Shown here: in pieces, positions 46,173-54,574 of the stretch
Layout: each line of letters opens with the position of its first letter
Numbering within the stretch: the first letter of the stretch is position 1
From: Flavobacterium faecale
GTDB taxonomy: Bacteria > Bacteroidota > Bacteroidia > Flavobacteriales > Flavobacteriaceae
Direction of reading: 5' to 3'
Length of the DNA stretch: 64,000 nt
NCBI RefSeq assembly: GCF_003076455.1
Contig: NZ_CP020918.1
Coordinates: forward strand, 4,500,001 to 4,564,000
Notes under the pieces: model-generated
Seen by the model: the letters and a program-made list of their open reading frames with translations, nothing else
Told to the model about the DNA's origin: nothing
Databases searched by the model: none
Made by a program: the position numbers and the translations under genes

Positions 46173-47476
46173 TGAAGACACTAGACAGCATCCCCACATC
46201 AAAAATTGAACGCGCTACAAAACTGGTCCAAACTGGAGCAAAAATTGGCGTGAACTACATAAAATACTACGGAGAAAAAATCGTTAATTCTGATTTGACG
46301 AAAGATAAATTGAACGAAAGTAACGCGGCAGACATTTATGACGGACTAAAAGATCTAAAAGGAAGTGCCTTGAAAGTAGCTCAAATGTTGAGCATGGACA
46401 AGAATTTTTTACCGCAAGCTTATGTAGAAAAATTCTCTTTGTCTCAATTTTCTGTGCCACCACTCTCTGCACCCTTAGTTTTAAAAACGTTTAAAAATAG
46501 TTTAGGTAAAAATCCCAATGAAATATTTGATGATTTCAATGCCAATTCTGTAAACGCTGCAAGTATTGGTCAAGTGCATCAAGCTACCAAAAATGGTAAA
46601 AAATTGGCCGTGAAAATCCAATATCCCGGGGTTGCCAACAGCATCTCTTCTGATTTGGCAATGGTAAAACCTGTAGCGATTCGAATGTTTAACTTACAAG
46701 GAAAAGATTCTGATAAGTACTTTAAAGAAGTTGAAGATAAATTAATCGAAGAAACGGACTATAAGTTAGAACTCAAACAAAGTCAAGAGGTTGAAGCTGC
46801 TTGCAGCCACATACCAAATTTGATCATGCCACAATATTATCCTGAATATTCTACGGATAAAATTTTGACAATGGATTGGATGGACGGCGTTCATGTATCT
46901 GAATTTAAAAACACCAACCCTGAAGTTGCTAATCAAGTTGGACAGGCATTATGGGATTTTTATATGTTTCAATTGCATATTCTTAAAAAAGTACATGCTG
47001 ATCCGCATCCTGGAAATTTTCTTATCAGTAAAGAGAATAAACTTATTGCACTTGATTTTGGTTGCATGAAAATTATTCCAGATTCGTTTTACACTCCGTA
47101 CTTTGAATTGGTCGATCCTAAAATAATTAACGATCCCGTAATTTTTGAAGCTAAACTAACTTTATTAGAAATCATTAAACCCGAAGATACTAAAGAAGAG
47201 AAAGAATATTTCACTAAAATGTTTTATGACCTTCTGTCTTTATTCACAGAACCTTTTCAGGGAGAGACTTTTGATTTTTCGGATGGAATATTTTTCGGAA
47301 AAATTGCTCAATTGGGAGAACGTTTTGCAAAAGATACCAATTTGAAAAAAATGAATGGTAGTCGCGGATCTAAACATTTCATTTATATGAACCGCACCTT
47401 TTTCGGATTGTACAATTTACTATTCGATTTAAAATCAAAAATCAATGTTAACCAATATAAAACTTTAGCACGATGA
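46172..47476 (+). CDS. ABC1/AarF/UbiB-family kinase-like protein
   Basis: The 434-residue protein has the ABC1 order: a KxGQ-type motif seen here as LKGSALKVAQMLS (Gly replaced by Ala), the Ala-rich loop NAASIGQVHQA, ATP Lys in KKLAVKIQYPG, Glu helix KLIEETDYKLELKQS, catalytic loop VHADPHPGNFLI and metal Asp in ALDFGCMK. ABC1 proteins are atypical kinases or ATPases linked to quinone or isoprenoid lipids. It overlaps the next gene by four bases (ATGA), so the operon is tightly coupled. Confidence 0.9.
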   Translation: MKTLDSIPTSKIERATKLVQTGAKIGVNYIKYYGEKIVNSDLTKDKLNESNAADIYDGLKDLKGSALKVAQMLSMDKNFLPQAYVEKFSLSQFSVPPLSAPLVLKTFKNSLGKNPNEIFDDFNANSVNAASIGQVHQATKNGKKLAVKIQYPGVANSISSDLAMVKPVAIRMFNLQGKDSDKYFKEVEDKLIEETDYKLELKQSQEVEAACSHIPNLIMPQYYPEYSTDKILTMDWMDGVHVSEFKNTNPEVANQVGQALWDFYMFQLHILKKVHADPHPGNFLISKENKLIALDFGCMKIIPDSFYTPYFELVDPKIINDPVIFEAKLTLLEIIKPEDTKEEKEYFTKMFYDLLSLFTEPFQGETFDFSDGIFFGKIAQLGERFAKDTNLKKMNGSRGSKHFIYMNRTFFGLYNLLFDLKSKINVNQYKTLAR

Positions 47477-47751
47477 GTATTGAATTAACTCCATTAGAAA
47501 GTGACCGCATAATCGAAATGGCGTGGGAAGACAGAACTACTTTTGAAGCCATTTTTATGCAATTTGGATTAAAAGAGCAGGAAGTAATCAACCACATGCG
47601 CCAAGAATTGAAGCCGTCTAGCTTTAAGCGCTGGAGAGCACGTGTACAAGGACGTAAAACCAAGCATGCCAAATTAAGAACCTTTATGGAAGGCCGATTT
47701 AAATGCAGTAGACAAAGACAGATTACCTTAAATAAAATATCAAAAAGATGA
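47473..47751 (+). CDS. TIGR03643 family protein
   Basis: The 92-residue basic protein starts MSIELTPLESDRIIEMAWED and contains FMQFGLKEQEVINHMRQEL and SFKRWRARVQGRKTKHAKL, matching TIGR03643, a small conserved family of unknown role. It overlaps both neighbours by four bases. In other Bacteroidota and marine Gammaproteobacteria, genes of this family often sit with photolyase/cryptochrome, SDR and ABC1 genes; no photolyase is next to it here. Confidence 0.8.
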   Translation: MSIELTPLESDRIIEMAWEDRTTFEAIFMQFGLKEQEVINHMRQELKPSSFKRWRARVQGRKTKHAKLRTFMEGRFKCSRQRQITLNKISKR

Positions 47752-48431
47752 AAAACATCCTAATAATTGGAGGAAGTAAAGGAATAGGAAAAGCGATTCT
47801 AGAACAACAAATCGATACCAATACAATCATCAATCTAAGTAGAACCGCGCCAGAGGTTACTCATACTAATTTAACGCACCATACTATAGACATTAGTACC
47901 GATGAATTACCTGAAATAGATAGTATCGACACCCTTATTTATTGCCCAGGAACTATTAATCTAAAACCGATTAGTAGTTTAAGTCTAGACGATTTTAGAC
48001 ATGATTTTGAAGTCAACGTAATTGGTGCTGTAAAAGCCATTCAAAAATACTTACCAGCGCTCAAAAAAGGCAATAAGCCATCCATATTATTATTTAGTAC
48101 TGTTGCTGTAAAACTAGGTATGCCTTATCACGCTAGTGTTGCTGCGTCTAAAGCTGCAATTGAAGGATTGGTAAAATCATTGGGAGCAGAATTAGCGCCA
48201 ACGATTCGCGTGAACGGAATTGCGCCTACAATCACAGATACAAGCCTTGCCTCAACTATATTACGCAACGATCGCATGAAAGAAAACATGATCGAACGTC
48301 ACCCGATGAAAGGGTACTTAAACACTGAAGAAGTTGCGTCGATGGCCAACTTCTTAATTTCAGACCAAGCACAATCAATGTCTGGTCAAATAATCCCAAT
48401 GGATTACGGGATTGTTTCATTCAAACTTTAA
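47748..48431 (+). CDS. Short-chain dehydrogenase/reductase-like protein lacking the catalytic Tyr
   Basis: The 227-residue protein has cofactor motif LIIGGSKGIGKAIL (GxxxGxG) at the N-terminus, NVIGAVKAI, and the active-site Ser in LLFSTVAVKLG. At the YxxxK position the sequence is PYHASVAASKAAIEG: the Lys is present, but four residues before it is Val instead of Tyr, and the nearest Tyr is four residues earlier. NGIAPTITDTSLAS and GQIIPMDYG at the end are typical SDR. Last gene of the TetR-ABC1-TIGR03643 operon. It may bind NAD(P) without classical activity, or use a shifted Tyr. Confidence 0.85.
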   Translation: MKNILIIGGSKGIGKAILEQQIDTNTIINLSRTAPEVTHTNLTHHTIDISTDELPEIDSIDTLIYCPGTINLKPISSLSLDDFRHDFEVNVIGAVKAIQKYLPALKKGNKPSILLFSTVAVKLGMPYHASVAASKAAIEGLVKSLGAELAPTIRVNGIAPTITDTSLASTILRNDRMKENMIERHPMKGYLNTEEVASMANFLISDQAQSMSGQIIPMDYGIVSFKL

Positions 48432-48491
48432 ACTGTACCACGTTTATTTTCCTTTTTTAGTCAAAAAAACTTTTGATTTTTAAAAACAAAA

Positions 48492-48528
48492 AAAAATGCT
48501 TGTCAATACATTATTGACAAGCATTTTT
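48492..48528. terminator. Bidirectional terminator between the SDR and GSIII genes
   Basis: TGCTTGTCAA / TTGACAAGCA arms, extended by A-run and T-run, around loop TACATTA. It serves the SDR operon (plus) and glnN (minus). Confidence 0.85.
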
Positions 48529-48545
48529 GATTTAAAAACAATACG

Positions 48546-50735
48546 CTATTTAGTAAGCAATAATTCTCTATATTTTGTTAAGGTCCACAATTCATTATCA
48601 ACCAAAAGTTCTAATTTATCACAGTGCTCACGAATCACATCAAAATAGGGTTTCACTTTTTCGCAGTAAGCTTCAGCTATTAATTGCGCATCTTTCAAAC
48701 CATTCGCCGATTTTCTCTCTTCGGTCATTTCACCTACTTTCGAATTAATTCCTTCGATATGTTTCGAAATGGTTTTTATCAATATAATTTGCTCCTTGGC
48801 AATCGATTCAAATTCTGCTCCAAAAATATCTTTTAATCCTTTGACATTTTCGATCAACGTATTTTGATATCGAATAGCAGTCGGAATCACATGATTCGTA
48901 GCGATATCACCTAAAACACGACCTTCGATCTGAATTTTTTTAGCATATTCTTCCAACTCTATTTCGTAACGCGCTTCAAGTTCGATTTGGTTCATGATTC
49001 CCATTTCCGAAAACAATTCCATTGCCTGTTTTGAAATCCTAGCTTTTAAAGCTTCGGGAGTTGTTTTAAAATTACTCAACCCTCTTTTTGCAGCTTCCTC
49101 TTCCCAAGCTTGGCTATAACCATCGCCTTCAAAAAGAATCTTCTTTAATTTTTTGATGTATTCACGCAAGACATTAAAGATGGCGTCATCTTTTTTCATG
49201 GCTTTGGCATCGATTAATGAATCTACTTCGATTTTAAAATCCTTTAATTGTTTTGCCACCATCGTATTTAGCGTGGTCATTGCATTAGAACAATTTGCAG
49301 ACGATCCAACGGCACGAAATTCAAATTTATTCCCTGTAAATGCAAATGGTGACGTTCTATTTCTATCTGTATTATCCAAAATCACCTCTGGAATTTTACC
49401 AACTACATTCAATTTCAAATCTGTCTTTTCTTCAGGAGACAATTTTCCTTTGGTCACCTCTTTCAATTCGTCCAAAACCTTGGTTAATTGCTGACCAATA
49501 AAAACAGATATTATTGCTGGTGGAGCCTCATTTGCTCCCAATCGATGATCATTACTAGCCGTAGCAATTGACGATCTTAACAACGATTCATAGTCATTAA
49601 CCGCCTTGATCGTATTGATGAAGAAAGTTAAAAACTGCAAATTGGTCATCGGCGTTTTACTTGGACTCAACAAATTGATACCCGTGTCGGTAGCAAGAGA
49701 CCAGTTGTTGTGTTTACCCGAACCATTTACACCTTTAAAAGGTTTTTCGTGTAACAAAACTTTAAAATAATGTCTTTCGGCAACCTTTTGCATCACATCC
49801 ATCAATAAGCAATTGTGATCAACTGCCAAATTGGTTTCTTCGAAAATAGGCGCAAATTCGAACTGGTTTGGCGCTACTTCATTGTGACGTGTTTTCACCG
49901 GAATGCCAAGCAACATACACTCCTGCTCCAAGTCTCTCATATACACAAGTGCACGTGTAGGAATAGCTCCAAAATAATGATCGTCTAACTGTTGCCCTTT
50001 GGCAGAGGTGTGTCCTAAAAGCGTTCTTCCGGTCATCATGATGTCCGGGCGAGATTCTGCTAAGGCTTTATCAATCAAAAAGTATTCTTGTTCCCAACCT
50101 AAGGTCGCAGTTACTTTTTTTACATTTTTATCAAAATATTTACAAACCTCGGTAGCCGCTTCATCGATGGCAGATAAAGCTCGAAGTAATGGAATCTTAT
50201 TATCTAAAGCTTCTCCCGTATACGAGATAAAAACGGTAGGAATACACAAAGTAGTACCAAATATAAATGCAGGAGAAGTAGGATCCCAAGCGGTATACCC
50301 TCGCGCTTCGAAGGTATTACGTATCCCTCCGTTCGGAAAACTAGAAGCATCTGGCTCTTGTTGTACCAATTGTGCGCCTCCAAATTTCTCCACAGGATCT
50401 GAACCATCAAAAGATGTTTCAAAAAAAGCATCGTGTTTTTCTGCGGTAGCACCCGTTAAGGGTTGAAACCAGTGTGTATAATGAGTCACTCCTTTATACA
50501 AAGCCCACTCCTTCATGCCCATAGCGATATAATCCGCTAGTTTTCTATCAATTTTGGTTCCATGTTGAATAGCACTTTGAACTGCCTTGAAAGCATCAGA
50601 AGTTAAATATTGCTTCATTGCCTTTTCATTAAAGACATTGGTTCCAAAAAGGGCTGATTTTCGACCAGATTCTTCAAAATGAACTGGCTTTCTTGATGAT
50701 GCTTCTCTCAAAGCTTGAAAACGTATTGTAGACAT
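48546..50735 (-). CDS. glnN: Type III glutamine synthetase
   Basis: The 729-residue protein starts from ATG 50735, giving MSTIRFQALREASSR; an upstream in-frame ATG would precede the -7 element TATCTTTG (50773-50780). The length and motifs fit GSIII, the large dodecameric form typical of Bacteroides and Flavobacteria: LGWEQEYFLID, HNEVAPNQFEFAPIFEE, HEKPFKGVNGSGKHNNWSLA, NDHRLGANEAPPAII and NRTSPFAFTGNKFEFRAVGS. It makes glutamine from glutamate, ammonia and ATP. Divergent from a second glutamine synthetase, with a shared 270-base control region. Confidence 0.95.
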   Translation of the reverse strand: MSTIRFQALREASSRKPVHFEESGRKSALFGTNVFNEKAMKQYLTSDAFKAVQSAIQHGTKIDRKLADYIAMGMKEWALYKGVTHYTHWFQPLTGATAEKHDAFFETSFDGSDPVEKFGGAQLVQQEPDASSFPNGGIRNTFEARGYTAWDPTSPAFIFGTTLCIPTVFISYTGEALDNKIPLLRALSAIDEAATEVCKYFDKNVKKVTATLGWEQEYFLIDKALAESRPDIMMTGRTLLGHTSAKGQQLDDHYFGAIPTRALVYMRDLEQECMLLGIPVKTRHNEVAPNQFEFAPIFEETNLAVDHNCLLMDVMQKVAERHYFKVLLHEKPFKGVNGSGKHNNWSLATDTGINLLSPSKTPMTNLQFLTFFINTIKAVNDYESLLRSSIATASNDHRLGANEAPPAIISVFIGQQLTKVLDELKEVTKGKLSPEEKTDLKLNVVGKIPEVILDNTDRNRTSPFAFTGNKFEFRAVGSSANCSNAMTTLNTMVAKQLKDFKIEVDSLIDAKAMKKDDAIFNVLREYIKKLKKILFEGDGYSQAWEEEAAKRGLSNFKTTPEALKARISKQAMELFSEMGIMNQIELEARYEIELEEYAKKIQIEGRVLGDIATNHVIPTAIRYQNTLIENVKGLKDIFGAEFESIAKEQIILIKTISKHIEGINSKVGEMTEERKSANGLKDAQLIAEAYCEKVKPYFDVIREHCDKLELLVDNELWTLTKYRELLLTK

Positions 50736-50877
50736 AAAAAGTGCTTTTTTCAAAAATATACTATAAAATACACAAAGATAGCAAACAAACAATGACAGCA
50801 ATAAGAAACATTACCAAAAAGAACCTTGTTTTACAAAATAATTTGTTTTTAGACCTCAAAATGAAGATTTCTAAAAT

Positions 50878-50973
50878 ATACCCCCCAAAAACTACCATTT
50901 TCAAAATAATATATGACTCCGTCGCATTTAATACCCCCTTATTTTTGCCACTGAAAAAAAATCTTTATCTTCG
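50878..50973 (+). promoter_or_regulatory. GSII promoter with paired ATACCCCC boxes
   Basis: ATACCCCC occurs at 50878-50885 and 50931-50938, 53 bases apart (about five helical turns), in otherwise AT-rich DNA. The second copy is five bases upstream of a -33 TTTG (50944-50947), an 18-base spacer and -7 TATCTTCG (50966-50973). This is an activator-like arrangement for the plus-strand glutamine synthetase; it may also act on the divergent glnN. Confidence 0.5.
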
Positions 50974-51007
50974 CAATGTTTAAAAATCATAAAATATATA
51001 CAACATT

Positions 51008-52024
51008 ATGGCTAAAATAAAATTAGAATACCTTTGGTTAGATGGTTACGTACCAACTCAAAATTTAAGAAGTAAAACTAAGGTTGAAGAACACGAAAAT
51101 TTTCAAGGGACTCTAGAAGAAATAGGTAACTGGTCATTTGACGGTTCATCTACTAGACAAGCTGAAGGAGGTTCATCTGATTGCCTTTTAGTACCAGTTG
51201 CTATTTATCCAGATCCAGCACGTATCAATGGTTACTTAGTTATGTGTGAAGTTATGAATGCTGATGGTACACCACACGCATCTAACGGTAGAGCTACTAT
51301 TGATGATGATAATGACGATTTCTGGTTTGGTTTCGAACAAGAATATTTCATCATGGATACTAAAACTTTATTACCATTAGGTTTCCCAATTGGTGGTTAT
51401 CCAGCTCCACAAGGAATGTACTACTGTTCTGTAGGTGGAAAAAACACACACGGAAGAAAATTAGTTGAAGAGCATGCTGACTTATGTATTGATGCAGGTT
51501 TAAACTTTGAAGGTATCAACCAAGAAGTTGCTGCAGGACAATGGGAATACCAATTGTTTGCAAAAGGAGCTAAAAAAGCAGGTGATGAAATTTGGGTATC
51601 TAGATACTTATTAGATCGTTTGACAGAGAAACATGGTTACTATATTGAATACCACCCAAAACCACTTGGTGATACTGACTGGAATGGTTCAGGTATGCAC
51701 GCTAACTTCTCTAACGAAGTTTTAAGAACATGTGGTTCAAGAGAGACTTTTGAAAAAATATGTGAAGCTTTCCGTCCTGTAACTAAAGAGCATATTGCTG
51801 TTTATGGTGCACATAACGAAGAGCGTTTAACTGGTAAGCACGAAACTGCATCTATCCACGATTTCTCTTTCGGAATTTCAGATAGAGGATGTTCTATCCG
51901 TATTCCTTTGATGGTTGTACAAAAAGGATGGAAAGGATGGTTGGAAGACAGAAGACCAGCATCTAACGGTGATCCATACAAAATTGCTGCTAGAATTATC
52001 AAAACAGTTAAATCTGCATTGTAA
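51008..52024 (+). CDS. glnII: Type II (eukaryotic-like) glutamine synthetase
   Basis: The 338-residue protein has the short GSII length. Beta-grasp N-terminus: EYLWLDGYVPTQNLRSKTK and NWSFDGSSTRQAEGGSSDC. Catalytic motifs: WFGFEQEYFIMD, GINQEVAAGQWEYQLF, NGSGMHANFS and ETASIHDFSFGISDRGCSIR. It catalyses the same reaction as GSIII. Codons here are strongly biased (repeated use of GGT, GCT, AAC), suggesting high expression. A strong terminator follows. Confidence 0.95.
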   Translation: MAKIKLEYLWLDGYVPTQNLRSKTKVEEHENFQGTLEEIGNWSFDGSSTRQAEGGSSDCLLVPVAIYPDPARINGYLVMCEVMNADGTPHASNGRATIDDDNDDFWFGFEQEYFIMDTKTLLPLGFPIGGYPAPQGMYYCSVGGKNTHGRKLVEEHADLCIDAGLNFEGINQEVAAGQWEYQLFAKGAKKAGDEIWVSRYLLDRLTEKHGYYIEYHPKPLGDTDWNGSGMHANFSNEVLRTCGSRETFEKICEAFRPVTKEHIAVYGAHNEERLTGKHETASIHDFSFGISDRGCSIRIPLMVVQKGWKGWLEDRRPASNGDPYKIAARIIKTVKSAL

Positions 52025-52042
52025 TTTCTATCTCATACATAC

Positions 52043-52079
52043 AAAAATGCCTTCAATTTTATTGAAGGCATTTTTTTTT
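52043..52079 (+). terminator. Strong intrinsic terminator of the GSII gene
   Basis: AAAAATGCCTTCAAT / ATTGAAGGCATTTTT with a TTT loop and nine T after the stem base; 18 bases after the stop codon. Confidence 0.9.
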
Positions 52080-52131
52080 GACCTTAATTTCGATTTAACA
52101 TTTTCGAAAGAAAAAAATAAATTCTAAAAAG

Positions 52132-52139
52132 TATCTTTG
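52132..52139 (+). promoter_or_regulatory. -7 promoter element of the TerC gene
   Basis: TATCTTTG, exact TAnnTTTG, 23 bases upstream of the ATG. Confidence 0.55.
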
Positions 52140-52162
52140 AACAGTAATTAAACCAATATATT

Positions 52163-53116
52163 ATGACTGTATGGATCTGTTTTATATGTGCTATTTTGGC
52201 TTTCTTAGCCTTAGACTTAGGTGTATTCAACAAAACGCCTCATGAAATAACATCAAAAGAAGCCGGAAAATGGACTGCTATTTGGGTAGCGCTATCATTG
52301 ATTTTTTCTGGCGTTATTTTTTGGTTGTATGATCAAAAATTGGTCGAAAATCCCGATCAGCTTAAACCTGCTGTTGCATCAATAAAATATATTACTGGCT
52401 ATTTAATCGAACTCTCCTTGAGTGTTGACAACATTTTTGTCATAGCAATAATTTTTGCTGCTTTTAAAATTCCCAAAAAGTACCAGCACCGTGTATTGTT
52501 TTGGGGAATCATTGGCGCTATCGTTTTTAGAGGTGCTATGATCTATTTTGGTGTATTGATTATCAAAAAGTTTTCATGGACAACCTATCTTTTTGGAGCC
52601 TTCTTGCTCTACACTGCAATAAAAATGCTGTTCTCAAAAGAAGACGAAGAAACTTTTAATCCAAAAAAATCTTTTGTTTATCGCTACTTACGCAAATTAA
52701 CACCCATTACTACAAAGATAGAAGGAGAACATTTTTTTGTAAAAAGACGTCACCTCACAGCGGCAACACCTCTATTTGTAGCATTAATTGTTATTGAAGT
52801 TATGGATGTAATTTTTGCATTGGATAGTGTACCTGCAATCTTAGCCATTACATCAGATCCTTTTTTAGTATTTAGTTCGAATATATTCGCCATTCTTGGT
52901 TTGCGCTCCATGTATTTTTTTCTAGCTAATATGCTCGAACGTTTTAGCTATCTTGAATACAGCCTTATTGCAATTCTGAGTTTTGTGGGAATAAAAATGC
53001 TAGCTCATGATTTTATTCACATTCCAGAATGGGGTTCTCTAGTATTTATAGCGTTAGCACTTATTGCCGGTATTGCAGTCTCGTTAATTAAAAATAAAGG
53101 AGAAATTGAAGCATAA
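52163..53116 (+). CDS. TerC/Alx family membrane protein
   Basis: The 317-residue integral membrane protein has about nine hydrophobic segments. The conserved acidic motifs of the family are present: ELSLSVDNIFVIAIIF in the third segment and VIFALDSVPAILAIT in the sixth, plus SNIFAILGLRSMYF. TerC/Alx proteins export or balance metal ions (manganese, calcium) and were first linked to tellurium resistance. There are no ter genes nearby, so a metal-homeostasis role is more likely. Own promoter and terminator. Confidence 0.9.
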   Translation: MTVWICFICAILAFLALDLGVFNKTPHEITSKEAGKWTAIWVALSLIFSGVIFWLYDQKLVENPDQLKPAVASIKYITGYLIELSLSVDNIFVIAIIFAAFKIPKKYQHRVLFWGIIGAIVFRGAMIYFGVLIIKKFSWTTYLFGAFLLYTAIKMLFSKEDEETFNPKKSFVYRYLRKLTPITTKIEGEHFFVKRRHLTAATPLFVALIVIEVMDVIFALDSVPAILAITSDPFLVFSSNIFAILGLRSMYFFLANMLERFSYLEYSLIAILSFVGIKMLAHDFIHIPEWGSLVFIALALIAGIAVSLIKNKGEIEA

Positions 53117-53144
53117 AAAAAGAGAGCTATTGGCTCTCTTTTTT
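53116..53144. terminator. Bidirectional terminator
   Basis: AAAAAAGAGAGC / GCTCTCTTTTTT with a 5-base loop, overlapping the end of the TerC gene and 18 bases from the convergent lipoprotein gene. Confidence 0.85.
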
Positions 53145-53161
53145 ATTTTAAACGCTTAAGA

Positions 53162-53653
53162 TTAAAATTCGATTTTTTGAATATCCTTCTCTTTGACATT
53201 CAAAGCAGCTATAACTTCGTTATAATTATTTTTATCAACTGCAATAGAGAAGTTTCCCGGAACTATTACTATTCTCAGCACTTGATTAACTCTGAAATCT
53301 GTTGAAACACTTTGCAAATTATTCCCAACCATATAAACATTTATGTCATTTCTGGTAAAATCAAATCGATATCCAAAATCTAATGTACCATTATCAAAGT
53401 AAAAATTTTCTGGAACGAGTGTCCAAACATCCTGTCCTTGAAACACAGCACTCAACCTGTATACCAATACCACATCTGAATCAAAAATAGAAGGATTTAA
53501 ATCAACAACTGTACTAAAATTATTTGAAGTATTAAAGGACCTTGTTACTTCAAAAACTTCGCTTATAGTATCTGCATCTAGATTATCCTGAACGGTGCAA
53601 CTTTGTAAGCTTAACAAACCCACAATTGCAAAAAGAGTAATTATTTTTTTCAT
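53162..53653 (-). CDS. Hypothetical lipoprotein
   Basis: The 163-residue protein has SPII signal MKKIITLFAIVGLLSLQSC with Cys19. Mature segments such as SDVVLVYRLSAVFQGQDVWT, LDFGYRFDFTRNDINVYM and FRVNQVLRIVIVPGNF indicate a beta-sandwich. Conserved-looking in Flavobacteria but without a named function. Convergent with the TerC gene and divergent from the DUF4197 gene. Confidence 0.7.
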   Translation of the reverse strand: MKKIITLFAIVGLLSLQSCTVQDNLDADTISEVFEVTRSFNTSNNFSTVVDLNPSIFDSDVVLVYRLSAVFQGQDVWTLVPENFYFDNGTLDFGYRFDFTRNDINVYMVGNNLQSVSTDFRVNQVLRIVIVPGNFSIAVDKNNYNEVIAALNVKEKDIQKIEF

Positions 53654-53844
53654 GATAGTTATTTTTTAATGTTTATCTCTTAAGCTATATTCATTTACTA
53701 TGCCAAACTTTTTCTAACTACTCCATTATAAACAGATAGAACAGCTAGTTCGAGCAAACAAATCCTTAGAAGGCCAAGTGTTTTCAAATAAAATAGTATT
53801 TTTGGCTAAATTCTAATAATCGACAAATACATAATTTTTATATC

Positions 53845-54552
53845 ATGAAAAAAGCCCTCTTAATTTTACTTGTAATTTCTTTCTCTAGCTGTGCCGAATT
53901 GCAACAAATCGCCAATCAACTACCCGTAAATCAAGGTACAACCGGCTTAGACATTGCAGGAGGATTAAAAGAAGCACTCAATAACGGAATCACGAAGCAA
54001 GTAACTAAATTGACTGCAGCTGATGGTTTCTATAAAAATGAAGCCGTAAAGATTTTGCTACCGGCAGAATTACAAAAAGTAGACTCTGGTTTGCGTAAAA
54101 TTGGCCTTAGTTCACTTGCAGACGAAGGATTAAAAGCAATAAATCGTGCTGCCGAAGATGCAGTTAAAGAAGCTACTCCTATATTTATAAGCGCAGTTAA
54201 AAACATGTCTTTCAATGACGCTACTGGCATTTTGATGGGAAGCAACAACTCTGCTACAGCTTATTTAGAAAACACTACAACAACTGCTTTGTATGCAAAA
54301 TTCAATCCTGTGGTAAAAAACTCTTTTAGCAAAGTAGGAGCTGATAAAGTTTGGAGCAATATCATTACCAAATACAACAGCATCCCTTTGGTAACCAAAG
54401 TAAATCCTGATTTGAATGATTACGTAACCAATCAAGCGATGAGCGGTGTATTCAAAATGATTGCTGTAGAAGAAAAAGACATTAGAACAAACCTTAATGC
54501 AAGAACCTCAACTCTATTAAAAAGTGTTTTTGCCATTCAAGATAAAAAATAA
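53845..54552 (+). CDS. DUF4197 family lipoprotein
   Basis: The 235-residue protein has lipobox FSSC with Cys16. GLDIAGGLKEALNNGITKQV, ADGFYKNEAVKILLPAELQK, SLADEGLKAINRAAEDAVKE and MSFNDATGILMGSNNSATAY make a largely helical, conserved DUF4197 domain. The family is exported and of unknown role. A possible -7 TATTTTTG lies at 53797-53804. purU starts 22 bases downstream, so the two may share a transcript although no functional link is known. Confidence 0.85.
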   Translation: MKKALLILLVISFSSCAELQQIANQLPVNQGTTGLDIAGGLKEALNNGITKQVTKLTAADGFYKNEAVKILLPAELQKVDSGLRKIGLSSLADEGLKAINRAAEDAVKEATPIFISAVKNMSFNDATGILMGSNNSATAYLENTTTTALYAKFNPVVKNSFSKVGADKVWSNIITKYNSIPLVTKVNPDLNDYVTNQAMSGVFKMIAVEEKDIRTNLNARTSTLLKSVFAIQDKK

Positions 54553-54574
54553 GAATACTTAGATAACAAAAAAA

